A stretch of DNA of 64,000 nt from a virus. The DNA lies in IMG/VR virus record IMGVR_UViG_3300042923_000474, positions 62,001-126,000 of that record. One strand, given 5' to 3'. How positions within the stretch are numbered: the stretch's first letter is position 1; each line of letters begins with the position of its first letter. The position numbers were made by a program, and so were the translations under genes. Of this stretch, positions 9,884-18,618 are shown piece after piece. The notes beneath the pieces were generated by a model. The model did no database searches. It had not been told where the DNA came from and saw only the letters and a program-made list of their open reading frames with translations.

Positions 9884-10734
9884 AAACCACAGTCACCACC
9901 ATTTACGGCGCCTTTGTACAAGCGTGCCAGTTCTTCAAGCAGAAGTTCGTCTTGGTACCCAACACCACGCTGAACGAAAAGCTTGGCTTCATGGCGGGCG
10001 TTGCTCCAGCCGATAACGAGATGCCGAGCGTGCAGTGGGTGTGCATCGGTAACTGGGGTCACCGTAACGTCAATGACGCCACCGGTCGACCGTACACCGC
10101 CAGTAACCAACACTTGCCGAGCGATGCTGGTCTGTACGGCATGATCCCGTGGGTTGTGCGTCCGATCAACAATGACCTCACGGCCAATGAGAAGAAGCAG
10201 TACGGCGGTCGCGTTGTCAAGGAACACAACGGCGCACGTCTGGTGCTCTACTACCTGCGCAAGGTAGACACCACCACTGCAGTACCGGCCATGACGATCA
10301 ACGTCAAGATCAATGGTCAAGTGTCGTCCAAGCCATTCGTGCCGGATGCCTCCAACCTGTCGCCTACTCCGCCGGTCATTCAGAACGGTGAAGTGCTGGA
10401 AGCCTCCGGCGAATACCTGGCGGTCAAGTCGGTCATTGACATCATCATCACCGCTCAGGAAATCGAAGCCATCATCGAAGGCTGCCGTATCCTGGACGAC
10501 AACGAAGGTCTGGCCATCATCTCCGAGATCGGTTTGGTGTCGGGCGTTCCACGTCAGAACTCGGGTCAGGGTGCTGGTGGTAACAACATCCAGTACGACG
10601 AAGTCATCGCCGCGCAGATCGTAGGTATTCTCAACACCTACTACTCGCTGCCTGCTGCAAACAGTCAGATCCGTGAAACCATGACACTGGGTACCAGTGA
10701 CCCGATGCTGCTCAATACTGGCTTGACCAAGTAA
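9880..10734 (+). CDS. Virion structural protein, unknown
   Basis: A 284-residue protein, last of the coupled structural run (four-base overlap with the previous gene). The sequence alternates beta strands with Gly/Pro turns. A helix-rich region around residues 185-225 includes IIITAQEIEAIIEGCRIL. No catalytic or membrane motif is visible. Baseplate or tail-tip membership is likely from context but not demonstrated. Confidence 0.7.
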   Translation: MKTTVTTIYGAFVQACQFFKQKFVLVPNTTLNEKLGFMAGVAPADNEMPSVQWVCIGNWGHRNVNDATGRPYTASNQHLPSDAGLYGMIPWVVRPINNDLTANEKKQYGGRVVKEHNGARLVLYYLRKVDTTTAVPAMTINVKINGQVSSKPFVPDASNLSPTPPVIQNGEVLEASGEYLAVKSVIDIIITAQEIEAIIEGCRILDDNEGLAIISEIGLVSGVPRQNSGQGAGGNNIQYDEVIAAQIVGILNTYYSLPAANSQIRETMTLGTSDPMLLNTGLTK

Positions 10735-10744
10735 GGGGCAACTC

Positions 10745-11332
10745 ATGGAAGTCAGACACGATCGAGACTGTGTTCGTGTCATGGGCATAGACCCAGGGTC
10801 CCGGACCCTGGGCATTGCTATCACCACGGTGTTCCCGTATGAACAGGAATGGACGTTGGATGAAGCATGGACACTGAACACTGAGTTAGCTTTAAGACTC
10901 AAGCGTTATCGTGCTGAACGAGTGGGCGACCATCAAGTCAGGATTGAGGCGATTGAGGAAGAGGTGTTTGACGCTCTTTGCGAATACCATCCCGATGCAG
11001 TGATCATGGAGACGCCTTACCTAGGCCGGCTCCCACAACCTTTCTTTGTGCTTACTCAAGTCATGGTGGCCATTGGCCGAGCCGTTCAACGGTATTCCGC
11101 AGCCATGCACTTGGAGAAGATTGATCCTTCAACTGCGAAGAAGGCCATAGGAGTCCCTGGTAACTCCTCTGACAAGTCTCTGGTGCGCAAAGCGGTCCTT
11201 GGGTTGAAGAACCTGGAGAACGTCTCTGACACACCTCTGACGAGCCTGGACGAGCACAGCATTGATGCCATTGCTGTTGCACACTACTACTGTGTCACTG
11301 AACTCGGGTTGGAGTTTAAGAAGCCATGTTAG
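10745..11332 (+). CDS. RuvC-like Holliday-junction resolvase
   Basis: A 195-residue RNase H-fold nuclease of the RuvC type, expected to cut branched DNA before packaging or during recombination-dependent replication. Visible catalytic set: D16 in GIDPGSRTLGIAI, E89 in AVIMETP, and H171/D174 in DEHSIDAIAVAHYY. The third position is His rather than Asp, as also occurs in some bacterial RuvC proteins (Thermus), so activity is plausible. It starts at ATG 10745 behind AAGGGG and overlaps the spanin gene by seven bases. Its placement between virion and lysis genes suggests late expression. Confidence 0.85.
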   Translation: MEVRHDRDCVRVMGIDPGSRTLGIAITTVFPYEQEWTLDEAWTLNTELALRLKRYRAERVGDHQVRIEAIEEEVFDALCEYHPDAVIMETPYLGRLPQPFFVLTQVMVAIGRAVQRYSAAMHLEKIDPSTAKKAIGVPGNSSDKSLVRKAVLGLKNLENVSDTPLTSLDEHSIDAIAVAHYYCVTELGLEFKKPC

Positions 11333-11847
11333 ACAAACTCAAGAGTTACCTACTCCTGGGCTGTGGCTTGCTGTTGATATCACTCATCGTGGTGAATCTG
11401 TACGGCGTTCGCAAAGTCTGGAACCGCCTCGATGAAGTGGCCAACATGCGGGTCGAAGTTGCAGGGGAAAAGGTAGTGGCTCAACTTGCTGACAAACAGA
11501 AGGAAGCCATTACAAAAATTAATCAGGCTGGTGAAGATTCCACCGCTAGACTACAGGAAATTCTCAGTGATGCGCAGAACGAGAATACTGAGCGGAGCCA
11601 GCCGGCCCCGTCCACCAACGTTATTCAAGTGGTCAATGTTCCGTCAGCCCCTGTGGTTGCGAAAGCTACGCCACGTCCTACTCCTCAAGCGAAAGTCGAA
11701 GCTGTCCCTAAGGGTCCTTCTGCTACCACCACTCGCACTATTGATGAGTTGTGGAACAACTACTGTACAACCTTCCCCACCGAAAGTAGCTGTGATCGAC
11801 AAACGGCTACAACACGGGGAGTGTCGCCCAGTACCGCCACCCGCTAA
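11326..11847 (+). CDS. Inner-membrane spanin (Rz-like) candidate
   Basis: The 173-residue product has an N-terminal membrane anchor (about residues 8-27, SYLLLGCGLLLISLIVVNLY), then a periplasmic segment predicted as coiled coil (residues 30-90), then a Pro/Ala/Thr-rich linker. This is the i-spanin plan, used with an outer-membrane partner to fuse membranes at the end of lysis. A lipoprotein reading frame is embedded in its 3' half, the hallmark of Rz/Rz1 pairs. Assignment is from architecture, since spanins share little sequence. Confidence 0.6.
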   Translation: MLDKLKSYLLLGCGLLLISLIVVNLYGVRKVWNRLDEVANMRVEVAGEKVVAQLADKQKEAITKINQAGEDSTARLQEILSDAQNENTERSQPAPSTNVIQVVNVPSAPVVAKATPRPTPQAKVEAVPKGPSATTTRTIDELWNNYCTTFPTESSCDRQTATTRGVSPSTATR

Positions 11848-12001
11848 GGAATCCGTGGCGGGTCGTACTGATCAGGAGATGGTTCCCATCCTCGGTCAGG
11901 TCATCGTAAAGCAGAACGGGGTGATCGCCAAATGTATCGAGCAGATCGATACCGGCAACGTTTACCTCGAAAAGATCAATGAGGAGCTGAAAAAGAAATG
12001 A
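11636..12001 (+). CDS. Outer-membrane spanin (Rz1-like lipoprotein) candidate, embedded gene
   Basis: In the +1 frame relative to the i-spanin candidate, this frame encodes a basic N-terminus, a hydrophobic stretch VLLLPPLALLMSC and a lipobox (LMSC), giving a mature lipoprotein of about 84 residues starting CGTTTVQPSPP. The mature part is Pro-rich and has a helical C-terminus. ATG 11636 is the best start; it precedes the lipobox Cys by 38 residues. The frame overlaps the i-spanin 3' half, continues 150 bases past it and overlaps the next ATG (ATGA). The start is the uncertain point. Confidence 0.6.
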   Translation: MFRQPLWLRKLRHVLLLKRKSKLSLRVLLLPPLALLMSCGTTTVQPSPPKVAVIDKRLQHGECRPVPPPAKESVAGRTDQEMVPILGQVIVKQNGVIAKCIEQIDTGNVYLEKINEELKKK

Positions 12002-12432
12002 ACCTCTTTACCGCGACTACGCTGAACGAGAATGCACCCATCGGCACCCAGTCGTGGTATTCGATGGTCCCTCTGATTCAGTTGAGCTTTCCCTCGGGCA
12101 CCAACTTCGATCCTACCATGACGTGTAAGGATTTCCTCGCACAGATCATGGGTTTGGAAGTTGAGATCCGTTCCCGTATCCTGAACATGGATATCCCTGT
12201 CGTGGCTGAACAAGTCGAAGAAGCAAAGCGTGAAGGGCACAAGTCATTGCTCGTGGGCGTCATTGCCTGTGTGGTGGTGGCCAGTGTGTTGATTACCGGC
12301 GGCTACATTGTGGCAACCAGTCATCTGACCGGGGCGGCTGATGCGGGGCTGTTTGAAAAGTTCACCACCTTCATCCTGGAGATTCTCAAGATGTTGGTGT
12401 CTATGTTGAGTGGGTCCACCCCAGCAGCATAA
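11998..12432 (+). CDS. Membrane protein, holin candidate
   Basis: A 144-residue protein with a soluble first half and a strong membrane helix at about residues 82-107 (LLVGVIACVVVASVLITGGYIVA). A second amphipathic or hydrophobic helix follows near the C-terminus (FTTFILEILKMLVSML). Coupled by ATGA overlap to the o-spanin candidate, so a holin-like role in the same lysis cassette is a reasonable guess; holins have no conserved motif and this could be another envelope protein. Its stop codon is part of the flanking GCATAA of the hairpin. Confidence 0.45.
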   Translation: MNLFTATTLNENAPIGTQSWYSMVPLIQLSFPSGTNFDPTMTCKDFLAQIMGLEVEIRSRILNMDIPVVAEQVEEAKREGHKSLLVGVIACVVVASVLITGGYIVATSHLTGAADAGLFEKFTTFILEILKMLVSMLSGSTPAA

Positions 12433-12467
12433 AGCCTGCCTGCCCCCAAAGGGGCAGGCAGTTATGC
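12427..12467. terminator. Bidirectional hairpin with GCATAA/TTATGC flanks
   Basis: A perfect 11-bp stem CTGCCTGCCCC (12436-12446 with 12451-12461, loop CAAA) is enclosed by GCATAA (12427-12432) and TTATGC (12462-12467), which could extend the stem. Lies between convergent genes. No U-tract on either strand. Confidence 0.75.
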
Positions 12468-12469
12468 CG

Positions 12470-13738
12470 TCATTCGAAAATGTCACACTTGATCTCAAGG
12501 ATCTCAGGGTTAGCCACTCGTAAACGATCACGGTTGGACCTGACAGCGTCTACCGCGTTGACATTGCGCCAACGGATGTCGTGCATGCGCATGTGATCGT
12601 GTGTGCCCTCTGGAGCCAGCAGGGCCCACTTAGGCCATTGGTCGAGCAACAAGTAGTTCATCAGTCGACCATCGTGATGTACAACCGGTGCCTTAACAGC
12701 TTCGTGGTGGAAGAACGCACAAGGGTGACCACCCACTTCCAGAGGAATACGATTGACGTACACATCAGGGCTGTTGATCACCACAATGAACGACTGACTG
12801 ATGGTCAACAACTCACGCAGGAAGTCACGTTGCAACACTTCTTGCGTACTGGTTACCGACGGGGAGTCTTTCTTCTTGGAGAGTACGGAGCGGATCTGCG
12901 AGAGGTCCATGTACTTCTCAGCCGTCAAGAAGCGTTCCAGATACGGATACTGCAACAGGTTGATTTCAAACAACCCATCACCCGTGGCACGGAACACACT
13001 GCCCAATGGGATCAGATGGCCGAGGAGCACCAACATAGCAGAAGAACGGCTCCAGTCGATACCAGGGACAGAGACGTAAATTGGAGTGTCCAGTGTAGCT
13101 CCTGGTTCAGGTAACCCTCCAAGCATTGATTCAACAATCGGGACAACTTTACACCCCCCAAGTTTACTGAAGCTAATGAGTCCCAAGCTGTTGATATTGG
13201 AGACCGCTACCGTGCGGCCACCTTGCATGACGTACATCCCGCGGCTAGAACTGTAGGTGCGGTGCAGAAAGCCTGCCACGCTGGCCAGACAGTTCGCCTC
13301 TACCATACCGCCTTCCATTCCTTTTTTAGTGACGAGCAGGTCAGTCTTGGCAGAATGCACCAACATGTCACTGGGCCCACCGCCGGGTGTGACCATCTCC
13401 ACTTGAAACTTTGCATGGATCGCGTCGGAGTAAACCGCTTGCACGGTACGGGTGTCTTTAAACTCCGTGGTGGGTAGCGCCGTGTTGCCCAACGCTGTGA
13501 ACCACTCACCCAATGTCATCTGCTCTTCAAAGCTATTGACGAAGGGGAGGGAATCCATAAAGAAGTCGAACAGGAACAACTTGTCCTTGTCCGCGCTGTG
13601 GGTGAGGACCATGCGGGTTTGTCCCAACACTTGTCCTACAGAGTGCACCTCAACTGCGAGGGCGGTTGCCAGATCCTGTTCGATCCAGCGCAGGCCATTT
13701 AGATTGACCTTGGCGAAGATTTTCTGTGGGGTATACAT
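12470..13738 (-). CDS. Unidentified phage protein, probably structural
   Basis: A 422-residue protein on its own minus-strand unit between convergent and divergent neighbours. The start ATG follows GAGAGG. The sequence is mixed alpha/beta with several Gly-rich turns, for example MVTPGGGPSDM and MYVMQGGRTV, and no signal peptide. I do not recognise the family. Its location inside the virion block favours a tail or head role, but a late non-structural function is equally possible. Confidence 0.65.
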   Translation of the reverse strand: MYTPQKIFAKVNLNGLRWIEQDLATALAVEVHSVGQVLGQTRMVLTHSADKDKLFLFDFFMDSLPFVNSFEEQMTLGEWFTALGNTALPTTEFKDTRTVQAVYSDAIHAKFQVEMVTPGGGPSDMLVHSAKTDLLVTKKGMEGGMVEANCLASVAGFLHRTYSSSRGMYVMQGGRTVAVSNINSLGLISFSKLGGCKVVPIVESMLGGLPEPGATLDTPIYVSVPGIDWSRSSAMLVLLGHLIPLGSVFRATGDGLFEINLLQYPYLERFLTAEKYMDLSQIRSVLSKKKDSPSVTSTQEVLQRDFLRELLTISQSFIVVINSPDVYVNRIPLEVGGHPCAFFHHEAVKAPVVHHDGRLMNYLLLDQWPKWALLAPEGTHDHMRMHDIRWRNVNAVDAVRSNRDRLRVANPEILEIKCDIFE

Positions 13739-13782
13739 AGGGCCGCCTCTCGGCTGAAGAAGTATGTTATGGACGATGCATC

Positions 13783-13807
13783 GGCTATAAAATAGCCGCC
13801 CCTATAA
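13783..13807. promoter_or_regulatory. Divergent promoter-like region with palindrome
   Basis: The 100-base gap between divergent starts holds the palindrome GGCTATAAAATAGCC (13783-13797) and two copies of CTATAA (13785-13790, 13802-13807), both oriented toward the fibre gene. The CTATAA motif recurs in other divergent gaps. Promoter function is inferred from placement. Confidence 0.45.
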
Positions 13808-13838
13808 ACCCCGGAGACGGATTCGGAGTACCCGAGAC

Positions 13839-16040
13839 ATGTCAATTGATCTCAACACCGTCAGTCTCCCCTTCGACCGTTGGGGCACAGCAGCTACCAA
13901 CAAGATCGTGGGGGAACGACAAACTCTCACCAGCGTCGCCTGGACAGAGTTCAATATCCTGATTCCGAAGTACGCTCCGTACTACTCGGAGAGTATCCCG
14001 AACGACGGCATTACTCACTTGCCAAGTGGGCGCAAGCTGGTTCGTGGTAAGGACTGGATCGAGGGCTGGTACTTCCAATCCGCTTCTGGCGAACTGGGCC
14101 TGGACCTGCACTGCTGCATTTATTTCTACGACCCAACCTTGGCGGGTGAAGTCGAGATCCCATCCTACCAAGCGATGGGTGGTGAATGGCAACTCAATGC
14201 GGCGTTGCTCACCAAGATCCTCGCAGAGAAACTGCTCAACCCACTGCGTTACTACTGGGAGCAGATTGCAGAGCTGCCAGAAATCTTCAACCCGCTGGAC
14301 CACGACCAAGACATCGAAGACTTTACTCGTCTCGGCAGCTTGATCGACGTCCTGCGTGAGATCGCTCAGGCGATCGGCAAAGATGACCCGGCTATCCTGG
14401 CTCACATTGCCAACAAGAACAACCCACACGGCACCAACAAAGGCCACGTGGGGCTGCCGCTGGTAGAGAACTGGCGTCCGGCTGATCTGAATGACTTGGT
14501 TGTCGGTAACTTGACGTACCAGGCGTACATGAACCCGCCGATGACGTACCAGTTGATCCAGCGTACGGCCATCCCTGCGATCAATGCGCACATTGCGCGG
14601 GTGGACAACCCTCACAATACCCGTGCAGACAAAACCGGTGCCTACTTCAGAGAAGAAGTTGATGCCCTGTTGGAATCGCTGGCTCGTGGTCTGATCCACA
14701 ACGTCTATGCTTATCGCCTTGAAGGTAAGAGCGTGGCCGACATTGTGGCACTGGCTCGTGGTGATGCCTCCGGCAGCCTGGACGAACTGCGCAACCTGAT
14801 CACCGGCGTTTCGAATGCGGCGAATGCTCACGCCCAACGTACTGACAATCCGCACAACACGCGGGCTGACAAGACGGGCGCCTACTTCACGACTGAAGTG
14901 GATGCGTTGCTCGATGCACTGGCTACAGGTAACCTGCACAACCTCTACGCCTACCGTTTGGAAGGCAAGAGCGTACAGGATATCATCAGTGCCTCCATCG
15001 CCGGTGTGGTTGACCGGATGGATGAGATCAAGCAGGACGTACTGGACACCCTGACCGCCACGCTGAACAACTACAAGGCTGTCGACACCACCAAGTTTGC
15101 CGGTAAAACGGAAGACCAGTGGGTGGACATCATTGATGGCAAAATCGTTGAGGCGGTGAACCATTGGAACATCTGGCCACCGGGCGACGTCATCGGTAGC
15201 GAGACTGAGGCAAGCGTTATCCTCATTGCGGAAATGTCCGACTCTGAAGATTCAGGCGGCACCGACGCCTCGCACCGTGGTAGCTTTGGCTTCCGTGTTC
15301 TGATGGGTGGTCCTAACACCACTTCTGCAACCAACTATGCCGACATCTTTGTATCGCAGAGTACGGGTCAGGCGTGGGGTATCGCCTCTGCTGCATTGCC
15401 AACCGGCGTCTCGTTCTTCTTGGAAAACAAGTTCGGTGACGATGGTTCGCTGTGGGATGGTACCAAGCGTCTGTACATGCGTGCTCCGGCAGGCTTTGGC
15501 GCTGTGGGCGTTACTGCGTTCTCCATGACCGGTATCACAGTTCCGGGCGAGCAGGACATCTGGAAGCAGTCGACGTGGAATGGTTTGGGTTCCCCTACCA
15601 ACACCGTCAACATCCAGCTGACCACCAACGGCACCAAGGAAATGACGGACGCCGTGGCTACCAACGTAGGTCTGCTGACTACAGCACTGACCAACTTGGG
15701 CACCACTGTCGGCACCCAAGGCGGCAAGATCCTCGCACTGGAGAACAGCAACAAAGTTCGCTATGCGCAGAGTCGTCAAATCCCAGCCGGTCTCAAGATC
15801 ACCATCGACCTGCAAACGTTGGTGACCGATCCTGCAGACTACGCCAAGTACGATTACCTGGGCGCTCGTGTCAACGTATTGCTCCTGGACGAGGTGGCCG
15901 AATCCAACTCCAAGGATTCGTACATTGAAGCCTCGACCACTGTGGTCAAAGCTCTCCGTGGCAACCGCTATCTGGATCTGTGGAACTACGATACGGTTCC
16001 GGTTACGGTCGCCGTGCGAATCGAGCTGCCATTGCTCTAA
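13839..16040 (+). CDS. Tail fibre/baseplate protein with duplicated NPHNTRADKTGAY module
   Basis: A 733-residue fibre-type protein. The N-terminal 170 residues probably attach to the baseplate. Then come an NPHGTNK motif and two nearly identical 60-residue blocks (from residues 249 and 329, 80 residues apart), each with DNPHNTRADKTGAYF and LEGKS. NPHN motifs of this type are common in trimeric phage fibres. The C-terminal 250 residues are Gly/Thr/Ser-rich beta structure (knob or receptor-binding part). Related modules occur in the next gene and in the 1159-residue protein. First gene of the fibre run, behind the divergent promoter region. Confidence 0.75.
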   Translation: MSIDLNTVSLPFDRWGTAATNKIVGERQTLTSVAWTEFNILIPKYAPYYSESIPNDGITHLPSGRKLVRGKDWIEGWYFQSASGELGLDLHCCIYFYDPTLAGEVEIPSYQAMGGEWQLNAALLTKILAEKLLNPLRYYWEQIAELPEIFNPLDHDQDIEDFTRLGSLIDVLREIAQAIGKDDPAILAHIANKNNPHGTNKGHVGLPLVENWRPADLNDLVVGNLTYQAYMNPPMTYQLIQRTAIPAINAHIARVDNPHNTRADKTGAYFREEVDALLESLARGLIHNVYAYRLEGKSVADIVALARGDASGSLDELRNLITGVSNAANAHAQRTDNPHNTRADKTGAYFTTEVDALLDALATGNLHNLYAYRLEGKSVQDIISASIAGVVDRMDEIKQDVLDTLTATLNNYKAVDTTKFAGKTEDQWVDIIDGKIVEAVNHWNIWPPGDVIGSETEASVILIAEMSDSEDSGGTDASHRGSFGFRVLMGGPNTTSATNYADIFVSQSTGQAWGIASAALPTGVSFFLENKFGDDGSLWDGTKRLYMRAPAGFGAVGVTAFSMTGITVPGEQDIWKQSTWNGLGSPTNTVNIQLTTNGTKEMTDAVATNVGLLTTALTNLGTTVGTQGGKILALENSNKVRYAQSRQIPAGLKITIDLQTLVTDPADYAKYDYLGARVNVLLLDEVAESNSKDSYIEASTTVVKALRGNRYLDLWNYDTVPVTVAVRIELPLL
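14583..14751 (+). repeat. Fibre module, copy 1
   Basis: First copy of the in-frame block beginning NAH and ending near LEGKSVADIV, inside the 733-residue fibre gene. It matches the copy 240 bases downstream at most residues. Confidence 0.8.
14823..14991 (+). repeat. Fibre module, copy 2
   Basis: Second copy (NAH to LEGKSVQDII). The peptides are more alike than the DNA, indicating an old duplication kept by selection. Confidence 0.8.
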
Positions 16041-16053
16041 ACCTTCATTGGGC

Positions 16054-16070
16054 GCCCCGCTCGTCGGGGC
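16054..16070 (+). terminator. Short hairpin between fibre genes
   Basis: GCCCCG/CGGGGC (16054-16059 with 16065-16070), loop CTCGT, followed by TAG. No TATGC and no U-tract; could be a weak terminator or an RNA-processing/attenuation hairpin. Confidence 0.4.
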
Positions 16071-16100
16071 TAGTCCACGTTCGATTCAGGAGCATTCTTT

Positions 16101-17564
16101 ATGTCCCTTCGCCCGTTTAAGTTCGAGGTTGATAACACGGGTGTCAACCCGAACAACCTCGTACCGGCAGAGGCGCACACCCTACAAGCGTCGGGTAAGC
16201 GCTTCATCGTTACGGATCATGGCCCGTTCTATACGGACTCGTTGATCCTGATTGATCTGGCAACAGGTCAACAGTTGGCACCCCGTACACAGTTCACCGC
16301 TATCCAGCTGGAAGAAGATGCAACCGTTGAGTCCGGTAAGGAAGTCTGCTCGATTGTTATCATCGACGACCCCAAGGTCTCCAACCGTGTAGCGATCACT
16401 TACCAAGCCTACGGCGGCTGGATGTCCTATTCGGTTACGGCCATCATCGAGATGATCGAGAACCTGGACTTGGACAACCGAGTCATTCACTGGGCAGACA
16501 TTGTGGGCAAGCCGGATCGCTATCCGCCTGCTCCGCACCAACACCCATTGTCCGACGTTTATGGTTGGCACAAACTGTTCCCATCGCTTAATGCCATCCG
16601 TGAGGCTATCCTCGCCGGTGACCAGGCGGTGTTCGACCAGATCCGTGCATCGTTCGCTGCTGAGATTGCAAGGCTTGAGGCTAAGGATGCTGACATCCTG
16701 AACAAGCTGAACTCTCACATCAGTAACCTTGCCAACCCGCACAACGTTACCATCCATCAAATCGACGGTCTGTCCTCTAGCGAGATCTACGCGCTGTTGG
16801 CTCAGAAGCTCGGCAAGACGGAGACCGCGGTTAACTCGATGAAACTGGAAGGGCGTAGCTTCCTGCAAACTCGTGATGAGATTGTAGGCTCTATCCAGAA
16901 CCCAGAGCTGAGCCGTGGCCTGTTCAACAAGCCCAACTTGGGTGAGAACTGGAACACCAGCGATGCGTCGTTGCTGTTGACCCGCGATGGTTGGAAGAAC
17001 TTCAAGCAACACGAAACTCAGTTCGGTCGCAGCATTACTGAGCTGGGCGGCTACACCACGTCTGAAACAAACAACCTGCTCAACCAGCGTCTGCCTGTAG
17101 GCGGTACCGCCGTCAATGCCAACGCGTTGGAAGGCCGCTCGTTTGGTCAGACCCGTGCCGAGATCGTGGGCAGCATCCAGAACCCTGAACTGGTTCGTGG
17201 TTATTTCAACAAGAATAACCTCGGTGAAAACTGGAACCCTGTCAACAACAAGTTGGTCCTGACCGCAACTGGCTGGCGTGAGTTTGCCACCATGGCGGGT
17301 GAGAACGGCTTGGACGGCGGCTCTCTGATCTGGTCGGGTGGCATGCGTTGGGCTCAGGTGCAAGTGGCGTACGCTGACAACACCCGTTACAAGCCCGGCA
17401 CTGCTGTGATCTTCGTGTACACCAACTACAACGTTTGGGGTACCGGTAACGGTACGGCTTCGACCTCCGTTGACACCTACGGCATCATGGTCAAGATTGC
17501 CGCTGGTCAATGGATCTTGGTAGCAACCTCTGGCCCAGCCACTAACCAGGCCAACAATCTGTAA
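16101..17564 (+). CDS. Tail fibre/baseplate protein with duplicated LEGRSF module
   Basis: A 487-residue protein. The N-terminus (PFKFEVDNTGVNPNNLVPAE) resembles attachment domains of phage fibre or wedge proteins, followed by a helical region with APHQHPLSDVYGWHKL, an NPHNVT motif, and two copies of LEGRSF-QTR-EIVGSIQNPEL (from residues 249 and 343). The C-terminal 120 residues are Gly/Thr-rich beta structure. It follows the 733-residue fibre gene by 60 bases behind CAGGAG and shares the LEG(K/R)S module with it. Function: host recognition or its adaptor, inferred. Confidence 0.72.
   Translation: MSLRPFKFEVDNTGVNPNNLVPAEAHTLQASGKRFIVTDHGPFYTDSLILIDLATGQQLAPRTQFTAIQLEEDATVESGKEVCSIVIIDDPKVSNRVAITYQAYGGWMSYSVTAIIEMIENLDLDNRVIHWADIVGKPDRYPPAPHQHPLSDVYGWHKLFPSLNAIREAILAGDQAVFDQIRASFAAEIARLEAKDADILNKLNSHISNLANPHNVTIHQIDGLSSSEIYALLAQKLGKTETAVNSMKLEGRSFLQTRDEIVGSIQNPELSRGLFNKPNLGENWNTSDASLLLTRDGWKNFKQHETQFGRSITELGGYTTSETNNLLNQRLPVGGTAVNANALEGRSFGQTRAEIVGSIQNPELVRGYFNKNNLGENWNPVNNKLVLTATGWREFATMAGENGLDGGSLIWSGGMRWAQVQVAYADNTRYKPGTAVIFVYTNYNVWGTGNGTASTSVDTYGIMVKIAAGQWILVATSGPATNQANNL
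16845..16931 (+). repeat. LEGRSF module, copy 1
   Basis: In-frame block LEGRSF...EIVGSIQNPEL...LFNK within the 487-residue fibre gene; its partner lies 282 bases downstream. Confidence 0.7.
17127..17213 (+). repeat. LEGRSF module, copy 2
   Basis: Second block LEGRSF...EIVGSIQNPEL...YFNK, 94 residues after the first. Confidence 0.7.
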
Positions 17565-17573
17565 GGAGGCGTC

Positions 17574-18146
17574 ATGAACATTGCTGCATTGTCTGGTGCC
17601 TTCGCGCAGGCGCCGAGTATTGTGGGGGGTACCGCCAAAGTTTGGTTGATCTTCAACCGAGCCAACGGCGTGTATTGGGGTTTCGCTCAGTACGATGAAG
17701 ACCATGCGTTTGATGAAGACTACTTCGTCTTGGTCGAAGCTGAGATGGATGCCACCTATGAAGGCGTGGTTGGGACTTATCCCGATTACAAGATCATGGC
17801 CAAGGCAGACATGCCTCAGGAAATCGACGAGGCCATGCTCAATGCAATGACCTCCGAGAACATCGAAACCCGCTACCCTGTGACCAAGCAGATCAATAAC
17901 CTGGCTGCCGTGGTTATGTTGTTGGCCAAAACCGCTGGTCTACAAGACAACGAGTTGGTCGTCGCGCTACAGGAACAGGTGGATGAAATCGCCGACATCC
18001 TGCGCAACAACTCTCTGCGTAAGCAGGGTTACGCGGGTAACGATGCGTTCAAGTTCGTCACCACCGACGACCGTGCACGTGCCGAGAACTCCAAGTACGA
18101 AGGTGGTCTGCATGAGCGAATGGGTCCAAGAACAGTTGTATCCTGA
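17574..18146 (+). CDS. Fibre-associated protein of unknown function
   Basis: A 190-residue acidic protein directly behind the 487-residue fibre gene (9-base gap, strong TAAGGAGG site). The first half is beta-like with aromatic residues (KVWLIFNRANGVYWGF); the second half is helical and could form a coiled coil (residues 105-150). Such size and position fit a fibre-assembly chaperone or a fibre adaptor, but no motif proves it. Its last 35 bases overlap the first oxygenase gene. Confidence 0.65.
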   Translation: MNIAALSGAFAQAPSIVGGTAKVWLIFNRANGVYWGFAQYDEDHAFDEDYFVLVEAEMDATYEGVVGTYPDYKIMAKADMPQEIDEAMLNAMTSENIETRYPVTKQINNLAAVVMLLAKTAGLQDNELVVALQEQVDEIADILRNNSLRKQGYAGNDAFKFVTTDDRARAENSKYEGGLHERMGPRTVVS

Positions 18147-18618
18147 CGTTCTTAGTCCTGTTGTCTGTACGGAAATGCTGGAGCGGTGTAAAGCCCTCCA
18201 GCCGTTCCACTGGGTCAAAGTCGATCGAGCCATGGGAAAGCAGGGGTATGCCGGGGCGTGGTCCCGGTATGCCTATGTTACGCAAGATTCCGTACCTAAG
18301 GAATTGGCCGACTGGATCTGGGCACAGGCACCTAAGAACCCGGCGTGGGAGTTGGGGCGGTTTGTTGTGAACCGCTATCGGGTCGGGGAATTCATTGGTC
18401 TACATAAGGACCGTGGCACCCACGATCTGAATTTAATCATCCCTCTGCAGACTGGTGAAGACGGCGTGTCCATCGAAGACGTGCTGTATCCCGATGTGGT
18501 GGGTAATGGGCGACTCCATATCTACAACGGCAAACCTCATTGCGTGCCCCCTGTTAAGACAGAGCGCTACGTGGTGATTTACCTGTACAAAGAGGTAGGT
18601 ATCCATGATCAAGGATAA
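18112..18618 (+). CDS. 2OG-Fe(II) oxygenase, first of two paralogues
   Basis: The 168-residue double-stranded beta-helix protein carries an iron-binding HxD (H98-K-D100 in GLHKDRG), a distal H143 (KPHCVPPVKTERY) and R152 as likely 2-oxoglutarate ligand. This is the prolyl-hydroxylase-like family; the substrate could be a fibre protein, another protein or a nucleic-acid base. Start ATG 18112 follows GAAGGTGG and lies within the end of the previous gene. It resembles the gene at 19275, e.g. shared VNRY, YPDV and H-x-VPP. Its position between fibre genes suggests modification of virion proteins, an inference. Confidence 0.78.
   Translation: MSEWVQEQLYPDVLSPVVCTEMLERCKALQPFHWVKVDRAMGKQGYAGAWSRYAYVTQDSVPKELADWIWAQAPKNPAWELGRFVVNRYRVGEFIGLHKDRGTHDLNLIIPLQTGEDGVSIEDVLYPDVVGNGRLHIYNGKPHCVPPVKTERYVVIYLYKEVGIHDQG

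Noticed and set aside
14583-14991. Direct repeats as a CRISPR-like array
   Set aside because: They are in-frame protein module duplications in a fibre gene with only two copies.
16182-17705. A 507-codon open frame antisense to the 487-residue fibre gene
   Set aside because: It shadows a gene with clear repeats and a ribosome site and has no plausible start or domain.
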